64,000 bases of DNA from an uncultured Dehalococcoidia bacterium (GTDB taxonomy: Bacteria; Chloroflexota; Dehalococcoidia; Tepidiformales; Tepidiformaceae). The DNA lies in assembly GCA_938015525.1 (NCBI GenBank), contig CALLPC010000006.1, positions 124,001-188,000 on the forward strand, given 5' to 3'. The notes below the pieces were generated by a model. That model worked only from the letters and a program-made list of their open reading frames with translations, did not search any database and was not told the origin of the DNA. Made by a program: the position numbers and the translations under genes. How positions within the stretch are numbered: the stretch's first letter is position 1; each line of letters opens with the position of its first letter. Below, one piece after another: positions 34,378 through 43,290 of this stretch.

Positions 34378-35697
34378 TTAGTTCCCGCGCAGGAAGTCGA
34401 TGGCGCGGAAGAGCTGGATATCGCCTTTCTCGACGTAATCATCGTACGTCATAGGAACCTCGATATCCGGTTTCACCCCGAGGCCTTCGATCTGGTCACC
34501 GCGCGGTGTCAGCCAGCGGCCGACGGAGATGTAGAGGGCACCGCAGCCCTTCGGGTCGCCGCAGCTTTTCAGCTCCTGCAGCTGGTTTACCGTGCCCTTG
34601 CCGAAGCTGCGGAGGCCGATGATGGTCGCGCGGCCGTTATCACGGAGGGCAGCGGCGAAGACTTCGGCCCCGGAGGCACTCCCCTGGTCTTGGAGGATAA
34701 CGACCGGGATACTCGTCAGGATGCCACCCCGGCGTGCGCTCCAGCTTTGGGTTCGACCGTCGGCATCGACCTCGGAAAGGATGACGCCCTGGTTGAGAAA
34801 CTCATCGACGACGTCGACGGTCGCCTGCAGCAGTCCGCCCGGATTCCCGCGCACGTCGACGATGAGGCCTTTGTAGCCTTTGCTTTCAAGGTCCTTCAGC
34901 TTCGTCCGCAGCTCGTCGAGGGTCCGGTCATGGAACTGCGTGATCGCGACATACGCGATATCGGTGACCTCGTTCCCGTTGCGGTCAACCAGCTTCGTGC
35001 CGCTTTCGCCCGGGATGACCTCGAGGTTGGGCTCGAGGAAGACGCTCTCGAGCGGGATATTGCCGCGGGTGATAGTGATAGTCTCGATGGTGCCGTCGGT
35101 GTGCTTGACTTTCAATGTCACCTGCGTGCCGGAGGGCCCGCGGATGACCTGAACCGCCTGGGTTTGCGTCCAGCCTTCCGTGGAGACGCCGTCGACTTCG
35201 AGGATGATGTCGCCTGGCCGAATCCCGGCTTTCTCAGCGGGGGAATCCCGAAACGGAGCGACGATGGTAATGGCTCCGCCGCGGTCCGAGACCGTTGCGC
35301 CGATGCCGTCGTAGCTCGACGAGAGATTGAGCGCGCCGGCTTGCAGCTCTGCGGGGGTGAGATATTCGGTGTGGGAGTCGTTGAGCGAGCGGATGATGCC
35401 GTCGATAGCGGCCTGGCGGAGCGATTCCGGGTCGAGGGCTGACTTATCGACATAACGCGTTTGGAGCAGGGTGACGATCTCGTCGATGATGGCAGCGCCG
35501 ACGGAGTCGCGGGATGAAACCGATGTGGTGCCCTGTGAGGGAGCGGACGGAGATGCGTCGCCGGCGACCAGGCCGTGGACGGCCCAGCCAAGCCCGAACG
35601 AGAGGGTCAACATGCTGAGGAGAAGAAATACAGCGACTGCTGCGCGGGCAAGCTGTTCGCCGCCGCCGTGGCGGGCCGTGTCGCGGGGCAGGTCCAT
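34378..35697 (-). CDS. C-terminal processing peptidase (S41 family, PDZ)
   Basis: The 439-residue exported protease has an N-terminal transmembrane anchor (about residues 17-42, AAVAVFLLLSMLTLSFGLGW). A PDZ domain (GIGATVSDRGGAITIVAPF, GIRPGDIILEVDGVST) precedes the S41 core, with the nucleophile Ser in DQGSASGAEVFAAAL and the general-base Lys in RSFGKGTVN. CtpA-like enzymes trim C termini of periplasmic or cell-surface proteins. AAAGGA lies six bases before the ATG. It is transcribed towards smpB. Confidence 0.93.
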   Translation of the reverse strand: MDLPRDTARHGGGEQLARAAVAVFLLLSMLTLSFGLGWAVHGLVAGDASPSAPSQGTTSVSSRDSVGAAIIDEIVTLLQTRYVDKSALDPESLRQAAIDGIIRSLNDSHTEYLTPAELQAGALNLSSSYDGIGATVSDRGGAITIVAPFRDSPAEKAGIRPGDIILEVDGVSTEGWTQTQAVQVIRGPSGTQVTLKVKHTDGTIETITITRGNIPLESVFLEPNLEVIPGESGTKLVDRNGNEVTDIAYVAITQFHDRTLDELRTKLKDLESKGYKGLIVDVRGNPGGLLQATVDVVDEFLNQGVILSEVDADGRTQSWSARRGGILTSIPVVILQDQGSASGAEVFAAALRDNGRATIIGLRSFGKGTVNQLQELKSCGDPKGCGALYISVGRWLTPRGDQIEGLGVKPDIEVPMTYDDYVEKGDIQLFRAIDFLRGN

Positions 35698-36130
35698 GGG
35701 TTTCCTTTGCGCAGCCGGGGCGCCGAGATGAATCGAGTGTACAGGCGCCGATCCCGCGCCTTCAATTTGCAGATTACCGGGGTTTTACGCGGCTCGGTGT
35801 GTGGGACGGCCTTCGGGGAGATTTACCTTCGCACTATACAAGTTATGGCATGTACAAGGTGGAAGCCTGCCTGGCGGAACGAGCTGAGAGGGGCCCGGGC
35901 CCGCGCTCGATCCGTCTTATGTCTGAAGCTGTCACCGAAGAACTACTGCGGCGTCACGGGGCGCTCGTTGTTCTGTCACCGGGCGGGACTGAACAATCGG
36001 CGAAGCTGCCCGACAACAAAGGCACGAACGGTTTCAACTCGGGGGAACCGGAGCATTTGGGATACGGGCGACATGTTTTCCGGCGCCGGTCCGATACACC
36101 GGGCAAAGGCAGCAACGGGGGAGAAGGAAC
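35698..36130. other. 433-bp divergent intergenic region
   Basis: This gap separates the ctp start from the sigma-factor start. A weak frame of 141 codons crosses it into the sigma gene, but it has no ribosome binding site, no known domain and Arg/Ser-rich sequence, so I do not call it. A near-perfect inverted repeat (TGTTCTGTC and GACTGAACA, 35969-35995) is the only structured signal. Confidence 0.4.
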
Positions 36131-36907
36131 ATGCAATGGCCGTCCGCTTACGATGAGCCGCCCGCAGAGGGGAATCAGGGATTACCGAACCGGCTCTCGC
36201 TCGAGGAGCAGCAGCGCCTGGTAATGCAGTATGCGCCGCTGGTGCGCAGGGTCGCACGTACGCTTCCGCTCGAGATCCCGGGGCTCCTGGAATTCGAAGA
36301 CGCGGTGGGATACGGGACATGTGGTCTCGTCGAAGCGGTGAGGCGGTATGACCCCTCCAAGGGCACGAACTTCCACGCCTACGCGGTGCAGCGAATCCGG
36401 GGCGCGATGATCGACGCATTCCGGCGGATGGACCGGCTGAGCAGGACGATGCGCCAGAAGGCACGCGACGCACAGCGCGCACAGTCGGAGCTCGAAGTGC
36501 TCCTCGGGCGGACGCCGACGGATGCCGAGACCGCGGAACACATGGGCGTGTCGCTCGAGCAGTACCGCGAAGCCAGCTCCCAGTCGCGCTGGGTGACCGT
36601 TTCGCTGGACCGGATGCTCGAGCGGGACGACGACGGCGATTCGTTCCCGGCCGCCGAAATGCCGACAGCCGACGAGGACCTCGATTTCACCCAGTGCTTC
36701 GAAGAAAAAGAGCTGTACGAGGACCTCGCCCGGTCGGTTGCTGCGCTGCCAGAGAGGGAGCGGCTCGTCATTGGCCTGTATTATGTGGAGCGGCTGACGA
36801 TGCGGGATATCGCCGCGGTACTGCAGGTTTCGGAGACACGCGTGAGCCAGCTCCACGCCCAGGCGGTCAAGCGGCTCCGGCGTGCCCTCCTGCGGGAGGT
36901 CGCCTGA
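36131..36907 (+). CDS. FliA/WhiG-type RNA polymerase sigma factor
   Basis: The 258-residue protein has sigma regions 2 (PLVRRVARTLPLEIPGLLEFEDAVGYG, AVRRYDPSKGTNFHAYAVQR, IRGAMIDAFRRMDRLSR), 3 (LGRTPTDAETAEHMGVS) and 4 (LPERERLVIGLYYVERLTMRDIAAVLQVSETRVSQLHAQAVK). This order and the EFEDAVGYG/IRGAMIDAFR words match sigma-28/WhiG/FliA rather than ECF or housekeeping factors. No flagellar genes are in the window, so it may control a developmental or surface regulon. A strong terminator follows. Confidence 0.92.
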   Translation: MQWPSAYDEPPAEGNQGLPNRLSLEEQQRLVMQYAPLVRRVARTLPLEIPGLLEFEDAVGYGTCGLVEAVRRYDPSKGTNFHAYAVQRIRGAMIDAFRRMDRLSRTMRQKARDAQRAQSELEVLLGRTPTDAETAEHMGVSLEQYREASSQSRWVTVSLDRMLERDDDGDSFPAAEMPTADEDLDFTQCFEEKELYEDLARSVAALPERERLVIGLYYVERLTMRDIAAVLQVSETRVSQLHAQAVKRLRRALLREVA

Positions 36908-36934
36908 ACGCTCGATCAGCCCGACATGAGGTCT

Positions 36935-36967
36935 CCGCGGCCGGGGTGTCGTGAACCCCGGCCGCGG
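36935..36967 (+). terminator. Intrinsic terminator of the sigma-factor gene
   Basis: A perfect 13-bp stem (36935-36947 with 36955-36967) and a 7-base loop are followed by TGTTTTC. Confidence 0.85.
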
Positions 36968-37209
36968 TGTTTTCGTACTCGGGCCGTGCGGGGCCGACGG
37001 GTAGCGAGTCCGGTGCCAAACAGTCCCGTGTTCACCCGCCAGCCCCCTATTAGCCAAGCGAAGGCTGCCGAACATAGAGAGTGAGCCCGTGTTGCGTCGG
37101 TCAATCGCACTGGCTGTCGGCCCGCGCGGGAGGCGGCCCACCGGCTCGGGAACAACAAGGTTTTGCACAGACGGCCGCGCGAGTGCGGCTGTGCACTGGG
37201 GGTGATGCT
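36968..37209. other. Leader region of the degenerate-receiver regulator
   Basis: No gene is seen here. A hairpin (outer stem TGCACA 37164-37169 with TGTGCA 37190-37195, inner GCCGC/GCGGC) ends 14 bases before the ATG of the following gene, just upstream of its ribosome binding site. It could affect translation. Confidence 0.4.
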
Positions 37210-37983
37210 ATGGCGGACCGCTTCAATGACGGCTTCCGGAGCCAGGTAGCGTTCGTGACCCACACGCGCGACTACCGTTCCGCGGACGTGCTCCCGTCAC
37301 TGGCGCGCCACGGTTTCACGACCACGGAGCGGCCCCACGACCGGGAGACCGAACGGCTGCTGGCACAGTTCGACCCCGACCTGGTCGTGCTGGCGATCGA
37401 CCCGCGTCACGACGAGGATATCGCGCTCGTTCGGCAGGTCGCGCGGGCGTGCAAGGCGAGCATCATCGTGGTCGCCCCGGGGCCGCATCCGCACGGTCTG
37501 AGCCTCGCCCTCGAGGCCGGTGCCGACGTCTGCGTGCGCGATACGGACGGCGCGGAGCTGTTCAACGCGCAGCTGGGTGCCATGCTCCGCCGGCGAACTG
37601 CGGCCAAGGCCGAGCCGGCGGAGGATGACGGGCCGAGCACGGTCACGGTGCGCGACCTCGTGCTCGACTTCGACCGCTGCCAGGCCGTCCGCAACGGCGA
37701 AGCGATCCCACTGACGCCGACCGAGTTCAAGATTCTCGCCTACCTCGCGAAGAATGCCGGAAAGGTGGTCAGCCCGGTCGAGATTCTCCGGGCAGTGCAG
37801 GATTACACCTACTCTGAGCGCGAAGCCCAGGAGATTGTGAAGGTGTACATTCGGCGCATCCGCCGCAAAGTGGAGCACGACCCGGCCGAGCCGAGCTACA
37901 TCGTCAACGTCCGAGGGTTCGGCTATATGCTTGAACGACGGAGCGGCCGGCGCGATGCCGTGCGGTCGGCAGAGGCCGCGTAA
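37210..37983 (+). CDS. Winged-helix regulator with degenerate receiver domain
   Basis: The 257-residue protein has an N-terminal receiver-like fold and a C-terminal OmpR-type winged helix (TPTEFKILAYLAKNAGKVVSPVEIL, VKVYIRRIRRKVE, YIVNVRGFGYMLE). In the receiver, the phospho-acceptor position reads DLVVLAIDP (Ala in place of Asp). The acidic pair after the first strand and the conserved Lys (CVRDTD) are also missing. It is therefore probably not controlled by phosphorylation. The start follows GGGGGTG. No kinase gene adjoins it. Confidence 0.85.
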   Translation: MADRFNDGFRSQVAFVTHTRDYRSADVLPSLARHGFTTTERPHDRETERLLAQFDPDLVVLAIDPRHDEDIALVRQVARACKASIIVVAPGPHPHGLSLALEAGADVCVRDTDGAELFNAQLGAMLRRRTAAKAEPAEDDGPSTVTVRDLVLDFDRCQAVRNGEAIPLTPTEFKILAYLAKNAGKVVSPVEILRAVQDYTYSEREAQEIVKVYIRRIRRKVEHDPAEPSYIVNVRGFGYMLERRSGRRDAVRSAEAA

Positions 37984-38021
37984 GCGGAACCGGGCTCGGC
38001 ATTCAGCGGAACACCGAACGG

Positions 38022-38043
38022 CCCCGGCAGGAAACTGCCGGGG
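38022..38043. terminator. Convergent terminator hairpin with GAAA loop
   Basis: A 9-bp stem CCCCGGCAG/CTGCCGGGG closes a GAAA tetraloop and is followed by TCGTTTCTT on the plus strand. It lies between the regulator and the aldolase genes, which end towards each other. Confidence 0.8.
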
Positions 38044-38074
38044 TCGTTTCTTGCAGGTTTCCAGGCCGGCCTCT

Positions 38075-39175
38075 CTAAGCGATGGTGACGCCCCCGCAGC
38101 GATAGACGTCCTGAATGGCATTCAGGAGCGCAATGCCTTCGCTCATCGGCCGCTGGAAGGCTTTCCTTCCGCTGATGAGGCCCATGCCGCCGGCCCGTTT
38201 GTTGATGACGGCGGTCTTTACGGCCTCCTTGAGGTCGCTTTCGCCGGTGCTGGCGCCGCCGGAATTGATGAGGCCGACGCGACCCATGTAGCCGTTCGCG
38301 ACCTGGTAGCGGGTGAGGTCGATGGGGTGGTCAGTAGCGAGCTTCGAGTACATCCGCTCGTCGAACTTGCCGTAGCTGCCTTTTTGGTTGAGGGCGCGGT
38401 ATCCGCCGTTCTGCTCGGGGAGCTTCTGTTTGACGATGTCGGCCTGGATGGTAACGCCGAGGTGGTTCGCCTGGCCCGTCAGGTCGGCCGAAGTTTCGTG
38501 ATTGACGCCATCGACCTTGAAACCGGGATTGCGAAGGTAGCACCAGAGGACCGTCGCCATGCCGAGTTCGTGCGCGTAAGCAAACGCCTCGGAGACCTCG
38601 ATGATCTGTCGGGAGCTCTCTTCGGAGCCGAAGTAGATCGTCGCCCCAACGGCTGCTGCGCCGAGGTTCCACGCTTCCTTGATGGTGCCGAACATGATCT
38701 GGTCGTACTTGTTCGGGTAAGTGAGGAGCTCGTTGTGGTTGATCTTGACGATGAAGGGGATGCGATGGGCGTACTTCCGGGCGACCGCACCGAGTACGCC
38801 AAAGGTGGAGGCAACGGCGTTGCAGCCGCCTTCGAGTGCGAGGAGGACGATGTTTTCGGGGTCAAAGTACGCGGGGTTCTTCGCGAACGAGGCGCCCCCG
38901 GAATGCTCGATACCCTGGTCGACCGGGAGGATGGAGACGTAGCCCGTGCCAGCGAGCCGGCCGTGGTCGAGGATGGCCTGAAGGTTGCGAAGCACCTGCG
39001 GAGAGCGGTCGGACTGGGCCCAGACGCGGGTGACGAAATCTGGACCGGGGAGGTGGAGGCTCTCTGCAGGGATGCCTTCGCAGCGGTGCTCGAGGAGGGA
39101 AGACGCCTCGTCGCCGAGGATGTCGGCGATGTCGGCGAGGGAAAGTTCGCGGATTGGGCGTTCAGCGAGAACCAT
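38075..39175 (-). CDS. Class I fructose-bisphosphate aldolase (archaeal/DhnA type)
   Basis: The 366-residue protein matches the FbaB/DhnA-like class I aldolases. It shows [43 protein letters not shown] (possible Schiff-base region), [11 protein letters not shown] and [19 protein letters not shown] near the C terminus (phosphate binding). It cleaves or forms fructose-1,6-bisphosphate without metal. Together with PEP synthase it supports gluconeogenic growth. GAGG lies eight bases before the ATG. It is divergent from the response regulator at 39350. Confidence 0.92.
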   Translation of the reverse strand: MVLAERPIRELSLADIADILGDEASSLLEHRCEGIPAESLHLPGPDFVTRVWAQSDRSPQVLRNLQAILDHGRLAGTGYVSILPVDQGIEHSGGASFAKNPAYFDPENIVLLALEGGCNAVASTFGVLGAVARKYAHRIPFIVKINHNELLTYPNKYDQIMFGTIKEAWNLGAAAVGATIYFGSEESSRQIIEVSEAFAYAHELGMATVLWCYLRNPGFKVDGVNHETSADLTGQANHLGVTIQADIVKQKLPEQNGGYRALNQKGSYGKFDERMYSKLATDHPIDLTRYQVANGYMGRVGLINSGGASTGESDLKEAVKTAVINKRAGGMGLISGRKAFQRPMSEGIALLNAIQDVYRCGGVTIA

Positions 39176-39349
39176 CGTTGCGCCTCAGTACGAGATCCGC
39201 GGCCGCGGCCGCCAGAGGGATGATACCGCGGCAGCCCGAAGCCGTCCTGCCTGCTTATTCGCATAGCGCATTCCTTTACCTTCGCTTCGATTTCGATGCA
39301 GTACGGTAGTAAGCGCTACGTGGCGACAACGAACGAAGGAGGGTCGGTG

Positions 39350-40012
39350 ATGCGCGTGCTGGTCGTCGAGGATGAGGAGGCCATCGCGGGGGCTATCGAG
39401 CGCGGCCTCGTAAAGCAGGGGTACGACGTCGACGTCGCGCGCGACGGTGCGGAGGCGCTGGAGATGGCGGCCGAGACGAATTATGACGTCATCTGCCTTG
39501 ACCTGAACCTGCCACGCGTGGACGGTATCGAGGTCTGCCGACGGTTGCGGGAGGATAGATTCTCCGGCGGCATCATCATGCTGACGGCCCGGAGCTCCAT
39601 CCGGGAGCGAATCGAGGGGCTCGACCAGGGCGCAGATGATTATCTCGTGAAGCCGTTCGCCTTCAGCGAGCTTGCCGCCCGCATCCGGGCGATCACCCGT
39701 CGGGAGGGTTCGATGCGCGAGCCCGTCATCGAGACGCGGGGGCTCGAGCTGGACCCGAACACCAACCGCTGCCGCCGGGCGGGAAAGGAAATTCACCTTA
39801 CGCCAAAGGAGTTCGCCCTCCTCTATTACCTGGCGCGCAACGAAGGCCGTGCCGTCCCGCAGGAGGAGCTGCTCGAGAACATCTGGGACGAGCACGCCAA
39901 CCCCTTCACCCAAACCGTGAAGGTGCACATGAACAATCTGCGCCGCAAACTGAATGAGGGATTTGAGGAACAGCTGATCGAGACGATCCGCGGAAAGGGA
40001 TACGTCCTCTAG
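39350..40012 (+). CDS. OmpR-family response regulator
   Basis: The 220-residue protein has a complete receiver (VEDEEA acidic pair, DVICLDLNLPRVDG with the acceptor Asp near residue 51, YLVKPF with the Lys) and an OmpR/PhoB winged helix ending GKGYVL. AAGGAGGG six bases upstream fixes the ATG at 39350. The histidine kinase gene begins one base after its stop codon, so they form a cognate pair. The signal is unknown. Confidence 0.96.
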   Translation: MRVLVVEDEEAIAGAIERGLVKQGYDVDVARDGAEALEMAAETNYDVICLDLNLPRVDGIEVCRRLREDRFSGGIIMLTARSSIRERIEGLDQGADDYLVKPFAFSELAARIRAITRREGSMREPVIETRGLELDPNTNRCRRAGKEIHLTPKEFALLYYLARNEGRAVPQEELLENIWDEHANPFTQTVKVHMNNLRRKLNEGFEEQLIETIRGKGYVL

Positions 40013-40013
40013 C

Positions 40014-41261
40014 GTGCACATGCCGCCGTTCTTCCGGAGCATCAGGTTCCGGCTCACGGTCTGGTACTCCAGCCTGTTGCTGGTCTTCGGTGTCGCGTTC
40101 GTCGTGGCACTCAACCTCGCTGTTCGACTCGACCAACCGCGTGTCTTCGAGCTGTCGCGTTCAAGCGATGTCGTCTACACGCCCGTCCGCACCGGCCCGG
40201 CGCAGGCCATCGTGGTGCCAATCGAAACCGAGACCTACAGCCTGCGGGAGGTCGAGGACGGCATCTACTCACACAGCCTCGACCGGCTGCAGTACTGGTC
40301 ACTCGTCTCCGTTCTCGGCCTGGCCATCGCCTCGGGCGTTGGCGGTTATGTCATTTCCGGCGTACTCTTACGACCGGTTCGCGACATCACGGAGGCAGCC
40401 TCCGAGATTAGCGCAACGAATCTCAGCCGCCGAATCAACTACCAGGGGCCCCGGGACGAACTATGGGCGCTGGCTGAGACGTTCGACTCGATGATTGCCC
40501 GCCTCGAAGGCTCCTTCGAACGACAACGGCAATTCGTCCAGGATGCGTCCCACGAGCTGCGCACGCCACTCGCGGCGATCCGGACGAATATCGAAGTGAC
40601 GGAACTGGACCCCGACGCCTCCCTCGAGGACTACCGGGAGCTCGTCTCAACGATCAAGGGCCAAACGGAACGGCTCACACGGCTGAGTGAGGACCTCCTG
40701 CTGCTCACGAACGACGAGGGAGCGCGGGTGGAGCGGGAGGAGGTCGACCTCGTGGCGCTGGCCGCGGATGTCATCGCCGAACTTCAGCCCCTAGCGGCGC
40801 AGCGCGGGGTCGCGTTGCGCCGGGACATTCGGGGCCAGGTCGAGGGGCTGGCGAATCCGGACTTCCTGCATCGCTGCGTGCTCAACCTCGTCGATAACGC
40901 GATCAAGTATTCGGGGGAGGGGGCGACAGTAACCGTCCGGGTCACAGATGGCGGCGGAACAGCTCGGGTGGAGGTCGAAGACAATGGCCCGGGTATCCCG
41001 CCCGAAGCGATCGGGCACATCTTCGACCGCTTCTATCGCGTCGACAAGGGGAGAAGCCGTCGGGAAGGCGGCACAGGTCTTGGGCTGGCGATCGTGAAGG
41101 AGCTCATCGAGGCGATGGGCGGGAACGTCGGAGTCCGCTCGGAGGCGGGCGCCGGGAGCACCTTCTGGGTCGAGCTCCCGAAGCCGCCGGCTGGACGCAG
41201 TGACCCCGCGCCGGCGACGCGTGGCGGCAGCCCGGCCTGGGAGCCCGGCTGTCAGGCTTGA
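40014..41261 (+). CDS. HAMP-containing sensor histidine kinase
   Basis: The 415-residue membrane kinase has transmembrane helix 1 at about 12-34, an external domain of about 60 residues, helix 2 at about 95-117, a HAMP linker (RPVRDITEAASEISATNLSR) and the phospho-acceptor His in QDASHELRTPLAAIRTNIEV. The ATP-binding boxes are NLVDNAIKYS, DNGPGIPPEAIGHIFDRFYR and GGTGLGLAIVKEL. It phosphorylates the regulator encoded one base upstream. The start may be GTG 40014 or ATG 40020. The external sensor is small with no known domain. Confidence 0.95.
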   Translation: MHMPPFFRSIRFRLTVWYSSLLLVFGVAFVVALNLAVRLDQPRVFELSRSSDVVYTPVRTGPAQAIVVPIETETYSLREVEDGIYSHSLDRLQYWSLVSVLGLAIASGVGGYVISGVLLRPVRDITEAASEISATNLSRRINYQGPRDELWALAETFDSMIARLEGSFERQRQFVQDASHELRTPLAAIRTNIEVTELDPDASLEDYRELVSTIKGQTERLTRLSEDLLLLTNDEGARVEREEVDLVALAADVIAELQPLAAQRGVALRRDIRGQVEGLANPDFLHRCVLNLVDNAIKYSGEGATVTVRVTDGGGTARVEVEDNGPGIPPEAIGHIFDRFYRVDKGRSRREGGTGLGLAIVKELIEAMGGNVGVRSEAGAGSTFWVELPKPPAGRSDPAPATRGGSPAWEPGCQA

Positions 41262-41367
41262 CCGGGCCCCCGGCCGTCCGTAGGTTCGATTCGGGGACTG
41301 CCGGTAAGCCCCCGTACGGCCGCGCAGGTAGGATTCATGGCCTACTGGAAGTAGAAGGAGTGACGGC

Positions 41368-43290
41368 GTGACGCAGCTACTCGCACGGATCGATAGCCCG
41401 CGCGACCTCCGCGGGCTTACCTATGACCAGCTCGAGGCGCTGGCCGCCGAAATCCGGCAATTCCTCGTGCAGACCGTGGATGGAATCGGCGGCGGCGGAC
41501 ATCTCGCCTCCAACCTCGGCGTCGTCGAACTGACGCTCGCCCTGCACCGCCTGTTCGATTCCCCGAGGGACAAGATCGTCTGGGACGTGAGCCACCAGGT
41601 GTACGTCCACAAAATTCTCACCGGGCGGAAGGACCGGATGGCAACCATCCGGCAGTTCGGCGGATTGAGCGGGTTCGCCGACCGGAAGGAGAGCGAACAC
41701 GACGCGTTCGGCGCTGGGCACGCCGGTACGTCGATCTCGGCGGCCGTCGGCATGGCGGTAGCACGCGACTTGAAGGGCGAGGATTTTTACGCCATTGCCG
41801 TCATCGGCGATGGCGCGATGACCTGCGGGATGGCGCTGGAAGCGATGAACCACGCCGGGCATCTCGGCCTTCAGCGGCTCATCGTCATCCTCAATGACAA
41901 CGCGATGTCGATTTCGCCAAACGTCGGCGCGCTCAGCCGAAACGTCAACAAGCTCCGCGTCGACCCACTCTACCGGAATGCGAAGCGGGAGATCGGGGAA
42001 CTGGTGGAGCACCTGCCCCTCGGCCGGCAGGTATGGGAGGGCGCCAAACGAGTGAAGGCCAGCCTTCGCGACTTGCTCGTGCCGGCAAGGTTCTGGGAGC
42101 AGTTTGGCTTCGAGTACTACGGTCCGATTGACGGCCATGATATCCGGGAGCTCGAAGCGACGCTGCGGGCAATCAAGAAGGTCGAGGGCAAACCTGTCCT
42201 GCTCCACGTGCTGACCGAAAAGGGGCATGGAGTCCCCGAGGCCGCGGCTGACCCCGTCAAAAGCCATAGCGGCACGTACTGGCTCAAGAAGGCTGACCCG
42301 GGAGCGCCCCCTCCACGGCCCTCCTACAGTCAGGTCTTCGCCCAGGCAGTGCAGGAGCTCATCGAATCTGACCCACGGGTCGTGGCGATTACGGCGGCGA
42401 TGCTCGAAGGGACGGGCCTTGCGCCGGTACACGCAAAGTACCCGGACCGAGTCTTCGACGTCGCGATTGCTGAGCAGCACGCGGTGACCTTTGCGGCCGG
42501 GCTCGCGACCCAGGGCATTCGGCCCATCGCCGCCATCTACAGCACGTTCCTGCAGCGTGGCTATGACTCGGTCGTCCACGATGTGGTGGTGCAAAACCTG
42601 CCCGTCGTCTTCGCCATGGACCGGGCGGGCTTCGTTGGTGACGACGGCAAGACGCACCAGGGATTCATCGACATCAGCTACCTCCGCTGCTTGCCCAACA
42701 TGGTGATCAGCGCGCCGAAGGACGAGCGCGAGCTGCGCGATTTGCTCTACACCGGGGTGTACCACGACGGCCCGTTTGCGGTCCGGTATCCGCGGGGGAG
42801 CGGGCCCGGGGCTGCCACCGACCGACCCATGGAACGCATCCCCATCGGGAAGGGCGAGGTCCTGCGGTCGGGGCGCGACATCGCGCTCGTCGGCTTCGGC
42901 GCGCCGGTGACCGAGTGCCTGAAAGCAGCGAGCCTTCTCGAGGCGGATGGGATCGATGCGACAGTCATCAACGCTCGATTCGCCAAGCCCCTCGACGCCG
43001 AGCTGCTGCTGGAGGCCGCCCGCACGACTGGAGGAGTGATCACCGCCGAGGAGAACGTCCGAGCAGGCGGATTCGGCGATGCGGTCCTGGAGCTGCTGGC
43101 CGACCACGGCCTGGCGGAGCGGTACCTTGGGGCGCTCGCAATGCCAGACGCGGTCGTGGACCATGGTCCACAGGCCACCATGCGGCACCTGCACGGGCTC
43201 GATGCGGAGGGCATCGCGGCGGCCGCAAGGGAGGCCCTGGCGGCGAAACGGGGGCGGGTGCCCTCCGCTGCCGGCATCGTCGGCTCATGA
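41368..43290 (+). CDS. dxs: 1-deoxy-D-xylulose-5-phosphate synthase
   Basis: The 640-residue thiamine-diphosphate enzyme makes DXP from pyruvate and glyceraldehyde-3-phosphate, the entry to the MEP pathway. It has the ThDP/Mg motif GDGAMTCGMALEAMNHAG with NDNAMSISPNVG, and the transketolase pyrimidine domain MDRAGFVGDDGKTHQGFIDISYLRC (read in parts). GTG at 41368 follows AAGGAG by seven bases. Its stop codon overlaps the ATG of the prenyl synthase by four bases, so the two are translationally coupled. Confidence 0.96.
   Translation: MTQLLARIDSPRDLRGLTYDQLEALAAEIRQFLVQTVDGIGGGGHLASNLGVVELTLALHRLFDSPRDKIVWDVSHQVYVHKILTGRKDRMATIRQFGGLSGFADRKESEHDAFGAGHAGTSISAAVGMAVARDLKGEDFYAIAVIGDGAMTCGMALEAMNHAGHLGLQRLIVILNDNAMSISPNVGALSRNVNKLRVDPLYRNAKREIGELVEHLPLGRQVWEGAKRVKASLRDLLVPARFWEQFGFEYYGPIDGHDIRELEATLRAIKKVEGKPVLLHVLTEKGHGVPEAAADPVKSHSGTYWLKKADPGAPPPRPSYSQVFAQAVQELIESDPRVVAITAAMLEGTGLAPVHAKYPDRVFDVAIAEQHAVTFAAGLATQGIRPIAAIYSTFLQRGYDSVVHDVVVQNLPVVFAMDRAGFVGDDGKTHQGFIDISYLRCLPNMVISAPKDERELRDLLYTGVYHDGPFAVRYPRGSGPGAATDRPMERIPIGKGEVLRSGRDIALVGFGAPVTECLKAASLLEADGIDATVINARFAKPLDAELLLEAARTTGGVITAEENVRAGGFGDAVLELLADHGLAERYLGALAMPDAVVDHGPQATMRHLHGLDAEGIAAAAREALAAKRGRVPSAAGIVGS

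Noticed and set aside
35799-36224. Frame of 141 codons before and into the sigma-factor gene
   Set aside because: It overlaps the sigma gene out of frame, lacks a ribosome binding site and is Arg/Ser-rich at its end.
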